From Jackrogersella multiformis (Eukaryota; Ascomycota; Sordariomycetes; Xylariales; Hypoxylaceae): a stretch of DNA of 64,000 nucleotides. Positions 35,336 to 47,100 of the stretch are shown here, piece after piece; positions within the stretch are counted from its first letter, which is position 1; each line of letters begins with the position of its first letter. The position numbers were made by a program, and so were the translations under genes. Where the stretch lies: NCBI GenBank assembly GCA_902806575.1, contig CADCXD010000009.1, positions 2,294,001-2,358,000 of the forward strand, written 5' to 3'. Below the pieces are notes generated by a model that had not been told where the DNA came from, ran no database searches, and worked only from the letters and a program-made list of their open reading frames with translations.

Positions 35336-37875
35336 CTAATCCTCGTCAAAGATCTGGTATGTATTCTGCAATATCGTATCGACGACCCTGACCTGCCATC
35401 CGGCGTCCTGGATCTTGGTGCCTGGCGCGGTGCCCATGAGTGTGGGCCCGAACACGATGGCCAGGTTCTGCGAGTTCATGCGGTTGACCGCGCTGTGCTC
35501 GATGACGCGGTGCAGGTGCAGCGTCAGCGCCCGCAGCGTCGCGTAGTTCGGGTCCGGCAGCGCGTTGATGATCGCGTGCAGGCTGTCCCGCCGCACCACC
35601 TCGTCGTCGCTCCGCGCCGCCTCGATGAACCCCGCGTAGTGCTCCGACGTCAGCAGCGGGTCCGGCAGGTCTCGCAGGAACTGCTTCAGCAGCCCCGCCA
35701 CGCTGTTCACGTCGTGGAAGAAGTTCTCCGGGTTGCGGAAGTCGAGGATTGGCGCGTCTTCGTCTGTTGCTGTTGAGTTAGCTGCCGTCGTTCTTCTTTT
35801 TAGGGGTGTGGGGTGCGTAATAAAAAGGGGAACGTACTGGTATCAAACAAGTGCTTCAGCTTATTCACGTGGGCCGTCGAGCCGGATAATCTATATATAC
35901 CCTCGACGGCAAGACCGTACAGGTCGACAGCTTGGATGCACTGATATATTACCATCGGCACGGGTCCTTTGCTATTGTCATACAGTCGGTCGAGGGAAAT
36001 CCCGAAGACCGGCCCTCTCTGTATCGATCCCTCCGGCTTCGGTATGACGGCGCTAGGGGGTGATGCCGCGCGTACCGGAGACTGCTCATTACGTGCTTGG
36101 GATTGGAAGCCCTGCTGGTGAGTGTTCTGTACTTGAGAGGGCTGGCTCTGAAACGGTAAGGCTCCGAGTTGTGGCGGACCACTTATGCCGCCGTTGAACC
36201 GTGCCTGGGTTGGGGTGGCTTGCACGGAATTTCGTGTGTTGAATTGTTGAGGCTGGACGGTGCCGATTTGGTTTAACATTGCGCCATGGCTAAAGCTTCT
36301 TTCATGACCCGGACCCGACGACGGCCGTTGGGCTGGTGCCATTCCAGGAGGAGTGAAGCCTCTAGCTGGTCCTTGAAACCCTGACGGAGAGGATATATTG
36401 TCGTAACCTCCAGTTCGAGAGCTCATTGACCCCGGTGGTTGCATTTGCGTCTGCAAAGGGGACCCTTGGCGCTGAGATTCCGATGGTGGTCGTTGTTGTG
36501 ACTGGTGAGGTTGTGTCATCTGGTTCATCGACATATTCTGTTGAGGATTAAGTACCTGGCATATATTAGTATCCAGCGTCCCTAGGAATTATGTACTCAA
36601 TACGTACTGCGTTCCTTTCGTATTTCGCTTCTAATGATTTAGCCGGAACCTTGCTATGGAAGCTGACGATATAGTTTTCAAGATCTTTCTTGTTGTCGAT
36701 AGCTTGAACAACTTCCTTTAGGCTGCGAGAGTGCTGGCCTGGAAGGGTCGCACTCTTCAGGGGACTTATTACTAGACCGTTACTAAGTAATAGCTTTTCG
36801 TTAAACGAAGCTGGTAGATTATTAGTATCGTATATAAATTCCCCTCGACCTGGCATAACCTTACCGAACTTCTGCATCTGCAAAGTCGTGCCGGAATCGC
36901 ATTCTCTGATGAGATCTTGCAGCGCCTTGACAGCTTCTGGGCGTGTTGTAGACTCTACAGTTGCCTTCTCGGACTGATATGTTTGCACCTTTCCCATGTA
37001 GTCCGTGTCGGCTGCTTGAACCTTGCGCAAAAGGTCTTCCTCGTGCTGGGCTGCCGACTTGGGGCCCTTGATTCCAAAAACTCTTGGACCTTGTTTTGTC
37101 TCGCCAGTCCTCACCCGATCGTACTCTTCGGCCAGCGAGTCGTACTTTGTTTTAGACTTGCGCATTGCATTCTCCACGTCGTTTAGACGCTGTTCTGCTG
37201 CTAAGCCGTTCTGCTTCCATCCCTTGCGGTGCTTCTCGGCTACCGCAGCCACTTCGAGTAGGTCCTCGTGCATCTGGTGTAAGGACAGCGCGAATTGTAT
37301 TCCGTTCTCGGCCATTCGATCATGTATCAAGAGCATCTCCTCGTACGACTGGCCGAATGTCCCTTGCCTGTGGTCCGTGTGATGAATGCTGTCTGTTATC
37401 GACCTGCACAGCTTCTTTAGGCCTTTGGCGTGTTGGTCTTCGAGGTCCGATCGCTTCTTTAGAAATGTGGCAAAATCCTAAAAATGTATAGTCAGCATCT
37501 AGGGATAGGGAACGGGTATAAAGTATGTTGGGAGTAGTGGCTGACCTTGGCCGCTGTAACGCTTTGCTTAAGTCTATTCAGCATGGTGGAAACACCAATC
37601 TACAACGAATTAGCTATACCGTATCCCAACGTCGAGGGTAGTGGGATCTATACATCTGAGGCGAGCACCTCTTGCACCTCCTTAAAAGTCTGAGGCTCAG
37701 CTGGGATGGGACTCGAGGCCGTAAGAGCGTCAGCTCCGGCGCCATTGGTGGAGGAGACGGGGCCGTCTTCGGGAGGAGGACTCGTATTGTTTTCTAAAGA
37801 CATGCTACCGATTTGTTCGTGATCTAGAAGTTGTGACGAGGTGAGGTCGTTCGAGTGACGGCCGTAGTCTGCCAT
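35336..37875 (-). CDS. F-BAR/RhoGAP protein, Rgd1-like, about 765 aa
   Basis: Five exons: 37875-37654, 37599-37546, 37477-36608, 36555-35838 and 35769-35336. The fourth acceptor is ambiguous: CAG occurs at two sites six bases apart, giving 765 or 763 aa. The N-terminal 65 residues are polar. An F-BAR/FCH coiled-coil domain (about 66-340) includes FLKKRSDLEDQHAKGLKKLC and GQSYEEMLLIHDRMAENG. A Gln/Pro/Ser-rich linker follows (about 385-555). The RhoGAP domain (about 560-765) has FGISLDRLYDN, the arginine finger Arg604 in GIYRLSG, and later GLLKQFLRDLPDPLLT and NLAIVFGPTLM. The layout equals yeast Rgd1, which binds phosphoinositides at cortical membrane and switches off Rho3/Rho4; target GTPases here are inferred. 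The donor of intron 1 (GTATAG) is weak. Exon 5 is far richer in G/C-ending codons than exon 4. Confidence 0.92.
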
Positions 37876-38250
37876 ATTGGGCGAGGGCAGCTATAGGTAG
37901 TAGTTCTTTTGTCTTAGTTTTCCCCCCCCCCGGTTCGCGTAGGATCGATTAGCTAGGTACCTACCTAGGTACTAGGTAAGTATCCTGTCACCTTTTTTCC
38001 CCCTTCAGATATCGATCTGGGGTAAATGGTTCGTGGACCAAGTGTTGCAAAGCTTGGCTTTTACTATGTAGATAGGGAGGGTTGTGAAACGTGGGATCGG
38101 GTTCGATGTTCATGCGAGTGATAGCTAGGTAGAGTCGGTGGTGTCGGTAGTGTCGGTAGCGCCGGTGGTGTTAGGCATTCATCAATATGTTGCCGTCTAT
38201 CTCGGGTCGCGGCCGAATGAGGAACAGTGTTGTATGAATCAGTTCGTAGT

Positions 38251-38296
38251 ACGATTTCGAGTATGATTTCGACTTCGATATCGATTTCGATTTCAA
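38251..38296. repeat. TTCGAT-type degenerate hexamer repeat
   Basis: Imperfect tandem copies of GATTTC/TTCGAT about 400 bases upstream of the RhoGAP start codon. Confidence 0.7.
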
Positions 38297-39844
38297 TTAT
38301 ATATCCCTTTCCGTGTTCCGGTGTCATAGGGTCATGGTATCATGCGGCTAAATAGGGATTCATCCAACCTTCTATAATCTGTCAATTCGGTTCGAGGTGT
38401 TGTGTATAAGTTTCGTATGTCACCGATCTTTTTAGTAGGATATTAGATAAGTAGGTACCTAGGTAGAGGTACTAGGCTACATGGATGTATATAAGTACAT
38501 ATGTAGCAAACAGTCCTCAATCTAAGTGCGGGCACAAACTTCTACAGGTTACATCCATACCCAGAACCTGGAAGTACCTACCTGCACTATGTGGCTTAGC
38601 AGACCCAGCTACGTAATTCTCTGTACGAATGTACCTAGGTACAAAACTGACCAGTGACACAGTATGGATCCATGACTTGGACTTGGACTTGGACCTGGGC
38701 TTTGGGCTACGACTTCACACTAGCCTGCGGGACTCGACGACATAACCTTAGCGAAGAAGCTAGCTTCCGCGACACTGATTGGTCGCCTAACCTTTGCCGC
38801 TGATTCGCGCTAAACCTCCAAGGGCTATCTGGCTCGTGCGATTGTACCTAAGTACTGTGAGACAATGGGAACCACATAGTCGGGATTGGCTAGTGTAGTT
38901 GTTAGCTCCAGGACTTGCTCTCTTATTGTTAATTGTCCGTAATATATAATATATAATATATCAATTTTATGATAGCTACCTAAACTCGATTATTTTTACA
39001 AGGTATGTACATACAGTCACCATTATGTGACTTGTCATTATACACGAGTTTTCGACCCATCAAATCTCAATTAATTGCTCCTCTATATCTCTACACCTGG
39101 GTTTAGCAAGATCCCGTGGATTGACCACAAGCTATTTCTTAGCAAGGGGGACTTCTGATACAAGGGGGTTCAGATGACACAATGTCGCACCTTTAAACCC
39201 CCTGCCCTCCCCCATATCGGCGTCCCCTTGTCGTTCGTCCCATCAATGCCTTTATGTAGTAGTAACGAGTTCGGGGAATTCTCTTATGCCGTCTCATGCA
39301 TATAAAGGCTGGCTGCTTTCGTGCCCTTTCGGCGTCCACCTTGCCTAACTCGTCATATTAGTCTATATGCGTCAACATCTCTAGTAATAACATAAGTTGT
39401 CTCTAAAGAGGCTGGCAGTCTGCTTTACAAGTGACCCGAATTTAGCTTTTTATACGACTTATTAATATATACAGCACCTCTACCGTGTCCCCAAAGTCGG
39501 CCAGGTGCATATACGCATCTACGGCTGTCTGTGATGGTATGTATCGGGAAGCTCCCCGTCCGTGAAGGAAGATAGTAACACAGCTGATAGCAGGATACAT
39601 GTTGAGTGGATAGGGACATAGTATTTTGGGTTAGAGCAGCTCCTGACATAATATTGTTCTGTTCTACTATGTACCTGGGTGGACCACAGCTCCCTCAGCT
39701 CTCTCCATTTAGCCGCATCCCGTCGATGAAACTAGTCTCGACGCCGCGTTGCTTGGTATAGCATGGTATAGTATCATCCAAACCACATCAACTCAAGGTA
39801 CCTAGGTAAGTATGATAACTAGCAACCCCATCCTACAGGACGGG

Positions 39845-40055
39845 TATCTCATTGACCGGCACAAGGCTATATATAATAGCTACAATTTACTAAAAATAGC
39901 TTCAAATATCTACAACTAAGTAAGTATAGCTAATGAGGTATATTTTATTGGGAGCGAAATCACGAATAAGTGGGCATATTGGTTAAAAGTTGTTATAATT
40001 ATTGTTATACTTAGTAAATTATAGCTATTTTAGTCTTGTGCCGGTTAATGGGATA
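39845..40055. mobile_element. Probable MITE, about 211 bp with TA-bounded terminal inverted repeats
   Basis: The two ends are inverted copies: TATCTCATTGACCGGCACAAG (left; 21 bases including the TA) against TATCCCATTAACCGGCACAAG (reverse complement of the right). They differ at two positions, both transitions. The match continues inwards after a short gap through TAGCTA-AATTTACTAA, giving arms of about 45 bp. The element begins and ends at TA dinucleotides, as expected for Tc1/mariner-type insertion. The interior is AT-rich and non-coding. No transposase is present in the window, so it would depend on an enzyme elsewhere. This is inference from structure only; a second genomic copy would be needed to prove mobility. 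Confidence 0.68.
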
Positions 40056-40607
40056 TGGTGACTTTCAGACCAGCTAGGTACAAACATAGCCGTCTTGCAT
40101 TTTGATATGTTCCTTGTTGCTATGCTATGTACAGAGTCCCACCAGCAGCTGGTGGTATGCCTACTAAAGCATGCCGCGCGACGAGATAAAAACGACGGCC
40201 CAGTTTCTCAATGGGTATAAAGTGCTTCCGTATAATAAGTGGTATCATTTTCCGTTTGTAAGAAGCAAATTGCGGTAATCTTAGTCGTGACCGTTGCCTG
40301 GTGTCATAAATTGTTGCCCGTCATCATCCAGAATCAAAAATCAACACCGTCCCATAGATGCCGCAAATTCACCCCCGCGACCGCTCCATCACCTAAACAA
40401 CGAGATGCCTAGGTACACTAATGAATGCAGTGGAATAAAAGAAAATTCGTTTACCATGGGATGACCTAAGAAGCCACAAAACAAAACGCCAGAGATGCAG
40501 GATATCACGAGTAGAGATCGAAAATATCGAAACAGACAGATGTCTTATGCATGGTTGCAAGATAGGTGAAAGAAAGTTTCCCGTGTTGAAAGAGAGGGAC
40601 GCGTAGT

Positions 40608-43600
40608 TCATCGCCAGATTGGGACGTTGCGATACGCAGGGGAGTTGTAGGAATGAAGAACTCGGTAAGGCATATGGTTTCCGTGCTGATCCATACTCCG
40701 ATGCCGTTGATGGTGATGCCGAGGAACGTGTGAGGGATGCTGAATAGGTGCATTCCATTCTTGGTCCCATTGCTGTGAAATCGACGTCGACGTCGACATC
40801 GACATCGATCGACCGCTCAAAGGGTCTGTGACGTATGCCTGCCCATTGCGAGGTATCGTTGGGTAGGGACCGTTATCCCGAATACAGCTTTCTTGAAGTA
40901 TGAGGTTGTACTCATCGTAACTGGGCTGGCGGTTTAGTGATGGTAGGTTTGGTTGTGAATAGTGCTGCCGCCGCAAGAAACTTGGATCTGGAGCTGCCAA
41001 GCTTTGTCGGCTATATTGACTAGAGAGTGAATTTTTGCGGTTGTCATCCGACGACGGTTGTCGAGAGAGGGATGGACCGTGATCTACTCGAACATTCCAG
41101 TTTGGCACGCGTGTCTCTGCGGCTTCTAGTCTCAAGCTCATGGGCCGGGGATTTTTCGCTGTGGGCACATCGGAAGACTCCTCGGCATAATGATAGAGTT
41201 GCGCCGGAGGATAACTATGAAAGTTTCCCTGGCTAAAACTCTTGTGTATTGTAGGGTGATCTAGCGCAAAAGTGCTAGTAAGTTCCGGAGTCCTCGGTCC
41301 GCCATCTCGGCTACCTCTACGAGAGTAAAGGGGTCTTCCTGGTTGTCTCATTTCGGGAGGAGTTGACTGCGGCCTTACAGGTGGAGGGACTCGTAGTGAA
41401 CCCCTATTCCGAGTTCTCATGCTCACTGGCGGAGGGCTTTTGGATGATTTCGCATTGTGCATAGCCAGCGGAAGTTCAAGGGATGTCATGGAGTGCGATT
41501 TGCTCTGAGCTAGCACATCATAGCTATGTCTGTTGCTAGCAGATGACGACCCAAGATCCTCCTCTACATTCCTAGCCATAGTGTTTGATCTCGACAGCTG
41601 TGGATTAGGTACAGAGTATCTTACTGTCTCGTTTGTTGTGATCAGATGGGTAGAGCCATAAGTCACTCCGCTTGTGTCATGATGTGACATGATTCTAACT
41701 GTCTGGTTCACCTCGGTGGGGTTTTCGATAATTTTTGGTGACTTACTAGAGTTCCCCGTCGTACTAGAATCGTTATTTCTCATAGGTACGGGCTTCCGGG
41801 GGATCGGCTTCTTTACGAAGGCCGGAGAGGCAGTGTGCGTAATTTCTAATCCGATAGAAATTGGAGTACCTTGATTTCGATCTGGGACCCATAGTTGACC
41901 TCCTGAGCTTTTTGGAGACACATCTTCATCCTGGAGCAGTTCTGCGCTTCCAACACTCAGTATTGTCCCAAGCGTTTCTTTACTAGCTGCATACTTTAAG
42001 CCCAATCTCCTGAACGTTATCGGCTTTGATCCCGTATGTGTCTGAAGTCTTGCTTGCATGTCTCCTGATATAGCAGGCACGCTTACGTATTCGGTAGGGT
42101 GCGTGTTATAGGCAGTAATCGGAGCTCGGCCTCCGCTCAGAAATCTTTGTAGTTTCCCAGGTTTGCGGAAACCGGTGCTTGTTCTTAAAGTGTAGTTGGA
42201 TATGGTTGGGCTTTGCAAACTTGCCCGACGAATTTCATTATTGCGGCTGGGTTGAATTTGAGTGCTTCTTGGCGAAAGTGGTCCTTCTGGCGCCTGATTA
42301 AACTTCGAAACACCTGGCGGCTCAGGACTCTGCTGAGCAGGAGGGGACGGTTCACCTGATCCCTTTGGGCTAGTGAGAGGTAGAAAATGGTGGTCCTTCA
42401 TGGGAACAGGTGGAGGGGATGCCTCATCAAATTGCTGGGCGGCTACGCTAGTCGCCATGGTGGTAGGGCTCGAGGCTTCTATTTCCCCAATGCTTACACC
42501 TTGCCTCATACTGGCATTATTCGAAGCTTCAGCTTGATTATCTGAAATATGGTCTTTTCCAAGAGCTGGCTGTTTTGAAGACAGCGAGCGGAGAGAGACG
42601 CTGGAGCTGTAGCCCGAGTCTGCCTTTGACAAAGGTACCTGCGAGTACTCCGATCCTGGACTCGCAATGCCACTATCTGACCTGCTGATATCTTTCGAAA
42701 TTCCCTTTCCCGGTACTAACTGCGGACGTAGAGGTAGAGACTTCGCGTTTGTGTCCACTCGTACGTCTAAAACTTCGACTGTCGAATACTCATTTTTCTC
42801 ATCTTCAAACAGCTCGTCTTCCATAGCTGTATTCTTGCTAGTCACTTGCATCTGGGGGACCTTCAATTTCCCATAATTCTGCGATGGTAAGTTATACTGG
42901 GAAGACGTCTGAGGCTGGATGGAGTATGCAGAGTCTGCTACATCTAGGAGAGAGCCCCTGGACGGGTTTATGGAGTGCTCGGCAATTTGTACTTCAGTAT
43001 CCTCTACAGCGGCGCCTAGGGTCTCAGTCTTGACGCTACTGCTTAATGCCAAATTCTTCGCCCCAAAATGATCATCTGTCAATTCAATATTTAACAATAT
43101 TTTCGGACTTTCGAGTCTGGCGCTTTCCCGAGGATCACGGGCAGGACTCCGTGCCGGACTGCCATTCGTGATTCGGAGGGTGCCGAGCTTAAAAGCGCCT
43201 GTCTGTTTATATTCCGCCTCGCAGGGTGTGAGAGCACGAGGTATTTGGTCGGGGTTAATCAACGGTGGAGAAAAGCTGCTTGTTTTAAAGCCTATTGACT
43301 CCGTGGATCCTCGACGTGCTGGGGTTGAGGGAAGGCTATGCCTCATGCTTGATTTCAAAGGGCCTTGATCCGCCGGTACTTCACGAGTAGCAACGCCAGG
43401 AGTCAACAAAGACCTTCTTCGCATTGGGGTATATAAAGAGATTTCGGAGTTGGCCCTAGTCATCGATGGAGTCGTCTCGGGAACTGACGGCCGTCGGCCT
43501 CTAAAATCGTTCTGTGTTCCGTCGGAAATGTGCATATTACTGGAAACTACCGAATTATCCTCATATGACGGTTCTTCGACGAGATTTAACAGGCGCTTAG

Positions 43601-44160
43601 CTTCATACGACCCAAAATCATAATGAAACGAGGTTCGTGATGCGTTCACTGACGAGTTCCTAAAACGATTATATCAGCCCATGACTTTGGGACGCCGAAC
43701 TGAGGCCAATTACTCACCCTGGAAGAGGGGTTTGGCCATAGTTATAGCCTTCCTCGGGTCCATTTATTAATGAACCTGTCCTACTCGGCCAATGACCTTG
43801 CTGAGAACCTGATACATCATCACTACCACTTCTCTGTCGGCGACGTGGAGGCTCTTTGGAAGTGTTGGAACGGAAGAGTCTCCTTGACAAGCGACTGCCG
43901 AGCTCCAGCCCTTTCTTCTCGTCTGTCACGCTCGTTGGTATCGCGGGAGTCGTCTCAGGAAGCACCGGGGATGTCGCAGGAGAGGGAGAGGGAGCATGAG
44001 GAAGCGAGCACCGTCTCGATACGGAAGGACGCGCCGAATTAGAGAATCCGGTAGGAGACAAAAGGCCAGCTGCGGTAGGGTTACCCGTCCTGGGCTTGGA
44101 AAGCTTCTGAGATGTCCGTTGACCCCTCCACGAGGATTCAGTGGAGATCGAGTTCCCCAT
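40608..44160 (-). CDS. Large, probably N-myristoylated low-complexity protein of unknown function, 1164 aa
   Basis: Exons 44160-43718 and 43659-40608; the 58-nt intron (GTGAGT donor, TTTTAG acceptor) splits a Gly codon. The N-terminus MGNSIST fits the N-myristoylation rule (Gly2, Ser6), and it is followed by a basic segment (QKLSKPRTGNPT, then RLSRRLFRSNTSKEPPRRRQR) that could help membrane binding. A recognisable block, FGSYEAKRLLNLVEEPSYED, lies just after the junction. The rest is Ser/Pro-rich and probably disordered, with many short SP/TP sites, Pro-rich stretches (SPPPVPMKDHHFLPL, RVPPPVRPQSTPP) and a Tyr/His/Arg-rich tail. No catalytic domain is seen. I recall similar conserved hypothetical proteins in other ascomycetes but no function. 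A role as a membrane-anchored scaffold is inference. Arg/Ser-rich tracts look like multiple phosphorylation targets. Confidence 0.8.
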
Positions 44161-47100
44161 ATTATTGGGAGAAGGCGAAGCCGAAAGACCGGCACGATAC
44201 TTCTACTATACGAGCATTGGAAGTTTCCTTACCAAATGCTTCAATGAAGCGTTAGTGACTAATGGGTTACGTCGGACTTCATATGAACGGGTGAATAGTC
44301 AGATGAAGGGTGGGAGGTATTCGGTGTGTATTTTGTGTTATAGTATGTGTATGATTCAAGGTTGGTAATTAGGCAATATGAGCTATGCCCTAGGATTCGA
44401 AGCTACATATATGAATACCTAGTACATATGCTAATTGGTGTGGTGATGAGCTGGAGGTTGGGAAGGAGGTGTGAGGTGTGAGGTAGATGGACTAATAGGA
44501 TGTCATATTCCAGGTTGTCTGTCTCAGTCTGTATGTGGCAATTACCATGATAGGAATAGGGACGAGAGAGGAGGGGGTTTAACTGACCGAGTACCCGTAC
44601 CGAACCTACACACCTAGAAGAAACGAATGCGGCAGCATTACTTGAAAAGCTGCTTTATTCACATATATCTCATAGAAGACAGATCTGCATTCATGACCGC
44701 GTTATATTATGGAGTACGGGGGTATAGAGAATGGAGGGGAGGTAAAACAATAGAGCAAAACAGAACAGAACGGACAAAGAAAACAAGAAGAGGGACGAGT
44801 ATGTAGGCAAGCTATATGGTGGAGGTCGTGAGGTAGGTTCTGTACACCTTACAGGACCTAGGACCTAGCTGCTAAGTATATAATCATAATACGGTGGAGA
44901 TAAACAAGAGGTGAGAAGAGCTGGAGGAGCTGTGCAAGTGTTAGATGCTAGTGTAGGTAGTTAGATGCTAGTTGGATGCGGGTCTAGGAAATCTGGACGC
45001 ATACCTGTCTAGTGTACCTGGGTAGGTAGGCAGTAGGTAACCTGGGAAGAACCCTGAATTGGAACTGATAGTGAATAAGTTTTAATGGGACATCGAGATC
45101 TGGAGAATTGAACCTTGGAACCTTCCCATCCATGGACAAAATAAAATTCAAATTATTGCCTAGGAATAGGAATCCGAATAGGAAATAGGAAATAGGAAAG
45201 TATTAGGGAGAATTAAGGTGAGACTTGCATGTTACTTCTGCGCGGCAACTGAGACGCTCAACTACACTCAGGGCCACTTCCCATACTACAAACCTGCGCG
45301 AACCATTGGATTGACGGAAATTGCACATCTTAGATTCAATAAAGCGGGACCAACATAAAAGTACATCTTTTGTAGGCATTTAGCAGTCGACTTTCAAAGT
45401 ACAATACATCCATATGCACCTCCACTTCTCCCCTTCCTCCACCCTGCAAGGCCACCACAGCCCCGCCAACTCCAGGTGTACCTGTCTGATCATCGTACCC
45501 CTGCAATCTCCATTCCTTCCACCATTGGAGGCCATTAGAGACCGGAATAGACCTAACTTGGACAAACTAGAGACGAGTTACCTAGCTACTTAGAAACTAG
45601 TGTAGCTATTTCCAAGCTTCTTAACTTCTCAGCTTCTTAACTTCTTGCACGATAAAGCCAAAATGATCCGACCGGATAAAGGATTATATGATACTTTATT
45701 GATCATAGCTCAAGCTAATATTTTAGCTATTTAGATATTGTAATGAGGCTACAACTTTGTTTATAGATTGTCCTTGGTAATTAACCATTCTCCTAACCAG
45801 AATCGAGTCATCTATCCGAAGATACAGCTGTAATAGTACCACAAATTCAATATTAAGCTTATCCTTGATAATACAAAAGTGCGATAAATATCACATCATA
45901 ACTGCTCTTGGGAACTCTTTCATTAACCATCTTAACATATGATTTCAGATCTGTGCCGTTGCTTCCGGCATAAGCTTCGGAAGCTCGAGAATAAAGCCGA
46001 ATACTTTCATGTTTCCTGAGGTAAAACTCTTACACTTGTAAGAACAGTTAACTACCTACCTAGGTAACCAGGTGAACTTACCAGGTAGGTCCTTATTAAA
46101 TGTACTCCGTCTTAAATTCTAATTACCATCCCAATTATCCCGTCATGCCTTCGTCACACACGCGTCTTCGAATCTACAATTCCAAGGTCCAGCTCTATGC
46201 TTATGAGGCAATCCTAAGCTCCGATTACACAACTGCAGTCGATGTTGCACGAAGCCGGGGATGGCTTTAACAAGGGTCATGCCAGGGATTACCGCTGCAA
46301 ATACTCCGGCCTTTACATACAGCCGACATGGACTTCAAGTCTCAATGTATCGACAGTCTCATCCAACCAATTTCCTTTTCCTGGCAGTACCTACCTAGGT
46401 AATAGCACCTTCTTTTTCTAGCCCATTCGATCTTGTCGTCTGAAGCCACTGATGACATTAAGGATATCACTTGCCACCTGGGTAAACACCTTAGCAGTAG
46501 GGAAATAAATAACATACTAGGTAGCTTCAAGCAACGAGTTTTACGCCGCGCGTTTACAGAGTATCTTACCACAAGTGTTTTCCAATCAAAGACATTCATT
46601 GCTTCCAACCTCGATCAATCAACATGGTAATCTGGTATTCTTCGGCGAATGAAGTGATGCGGAGTCGATTCCGCAACGTCGTAATCGTAATTACACGCTA
46701 CTCATGTTGACCCTAGTCAGAATATCTACCTAGTTATAAGTAGGTAGGTATGTAGGTAGATATCACAGATCATTGATTCGGCGTTGACCTCCCGACACCT
46801 ACCTGCCTCGCATCTGGCCCAGGTGCCGACGAATTACATATGCCGGCTGTCTGGTGGTGATGGCAAATGTTCGTCACCGCCTTCTGTTTATGTCCGCCAG
46901 GTGTTTCATGTATACAGTTCTAGTTTGCTAATAATTGATGCAAGACTTACAAACTATTCTTAACTGTGGGATGCTTCTGGCCTTTGGTACAATCTGCAGG
47001 TCTAGATGCCTGTCAATTGGAAGGCGGTCAGGAAGTCCCCAAACTAATGTTGATGCCGACATGAGAAGATCGTCTATCTCTTGATGTCTGCCCATTGCAT

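Larger units (their letters stand above)
37876..40607. other. Intergenic with tandem repeats and a MITE-like element
   Basis: 2.7 kb containing the RhoGAP promoter and the 3' flank of the large myristoylated-protein gene. It has TTCGAT-type repeats (about 38251-38296), a GGACTT tandem (38673-38694), palindromes at 37962-37971 and 38452-38461, and the inverted-repeat element at 39845-40055. No gene is supported. Confidence 0.6.

Noticed and set aside
35210..35776. 188-aa plus-strand frame opposite RhoGAP exon 5
   Set aside because: Antisense shadow of a GC3-rich exon; no independent signature.
46145..46270. 41-codon plus-strand frame starting MPSSHTRLRIYNSKVQ
   Set aside because: Too short, no splice partners or conserved motif; expected by chance in this much intergenic DNA.
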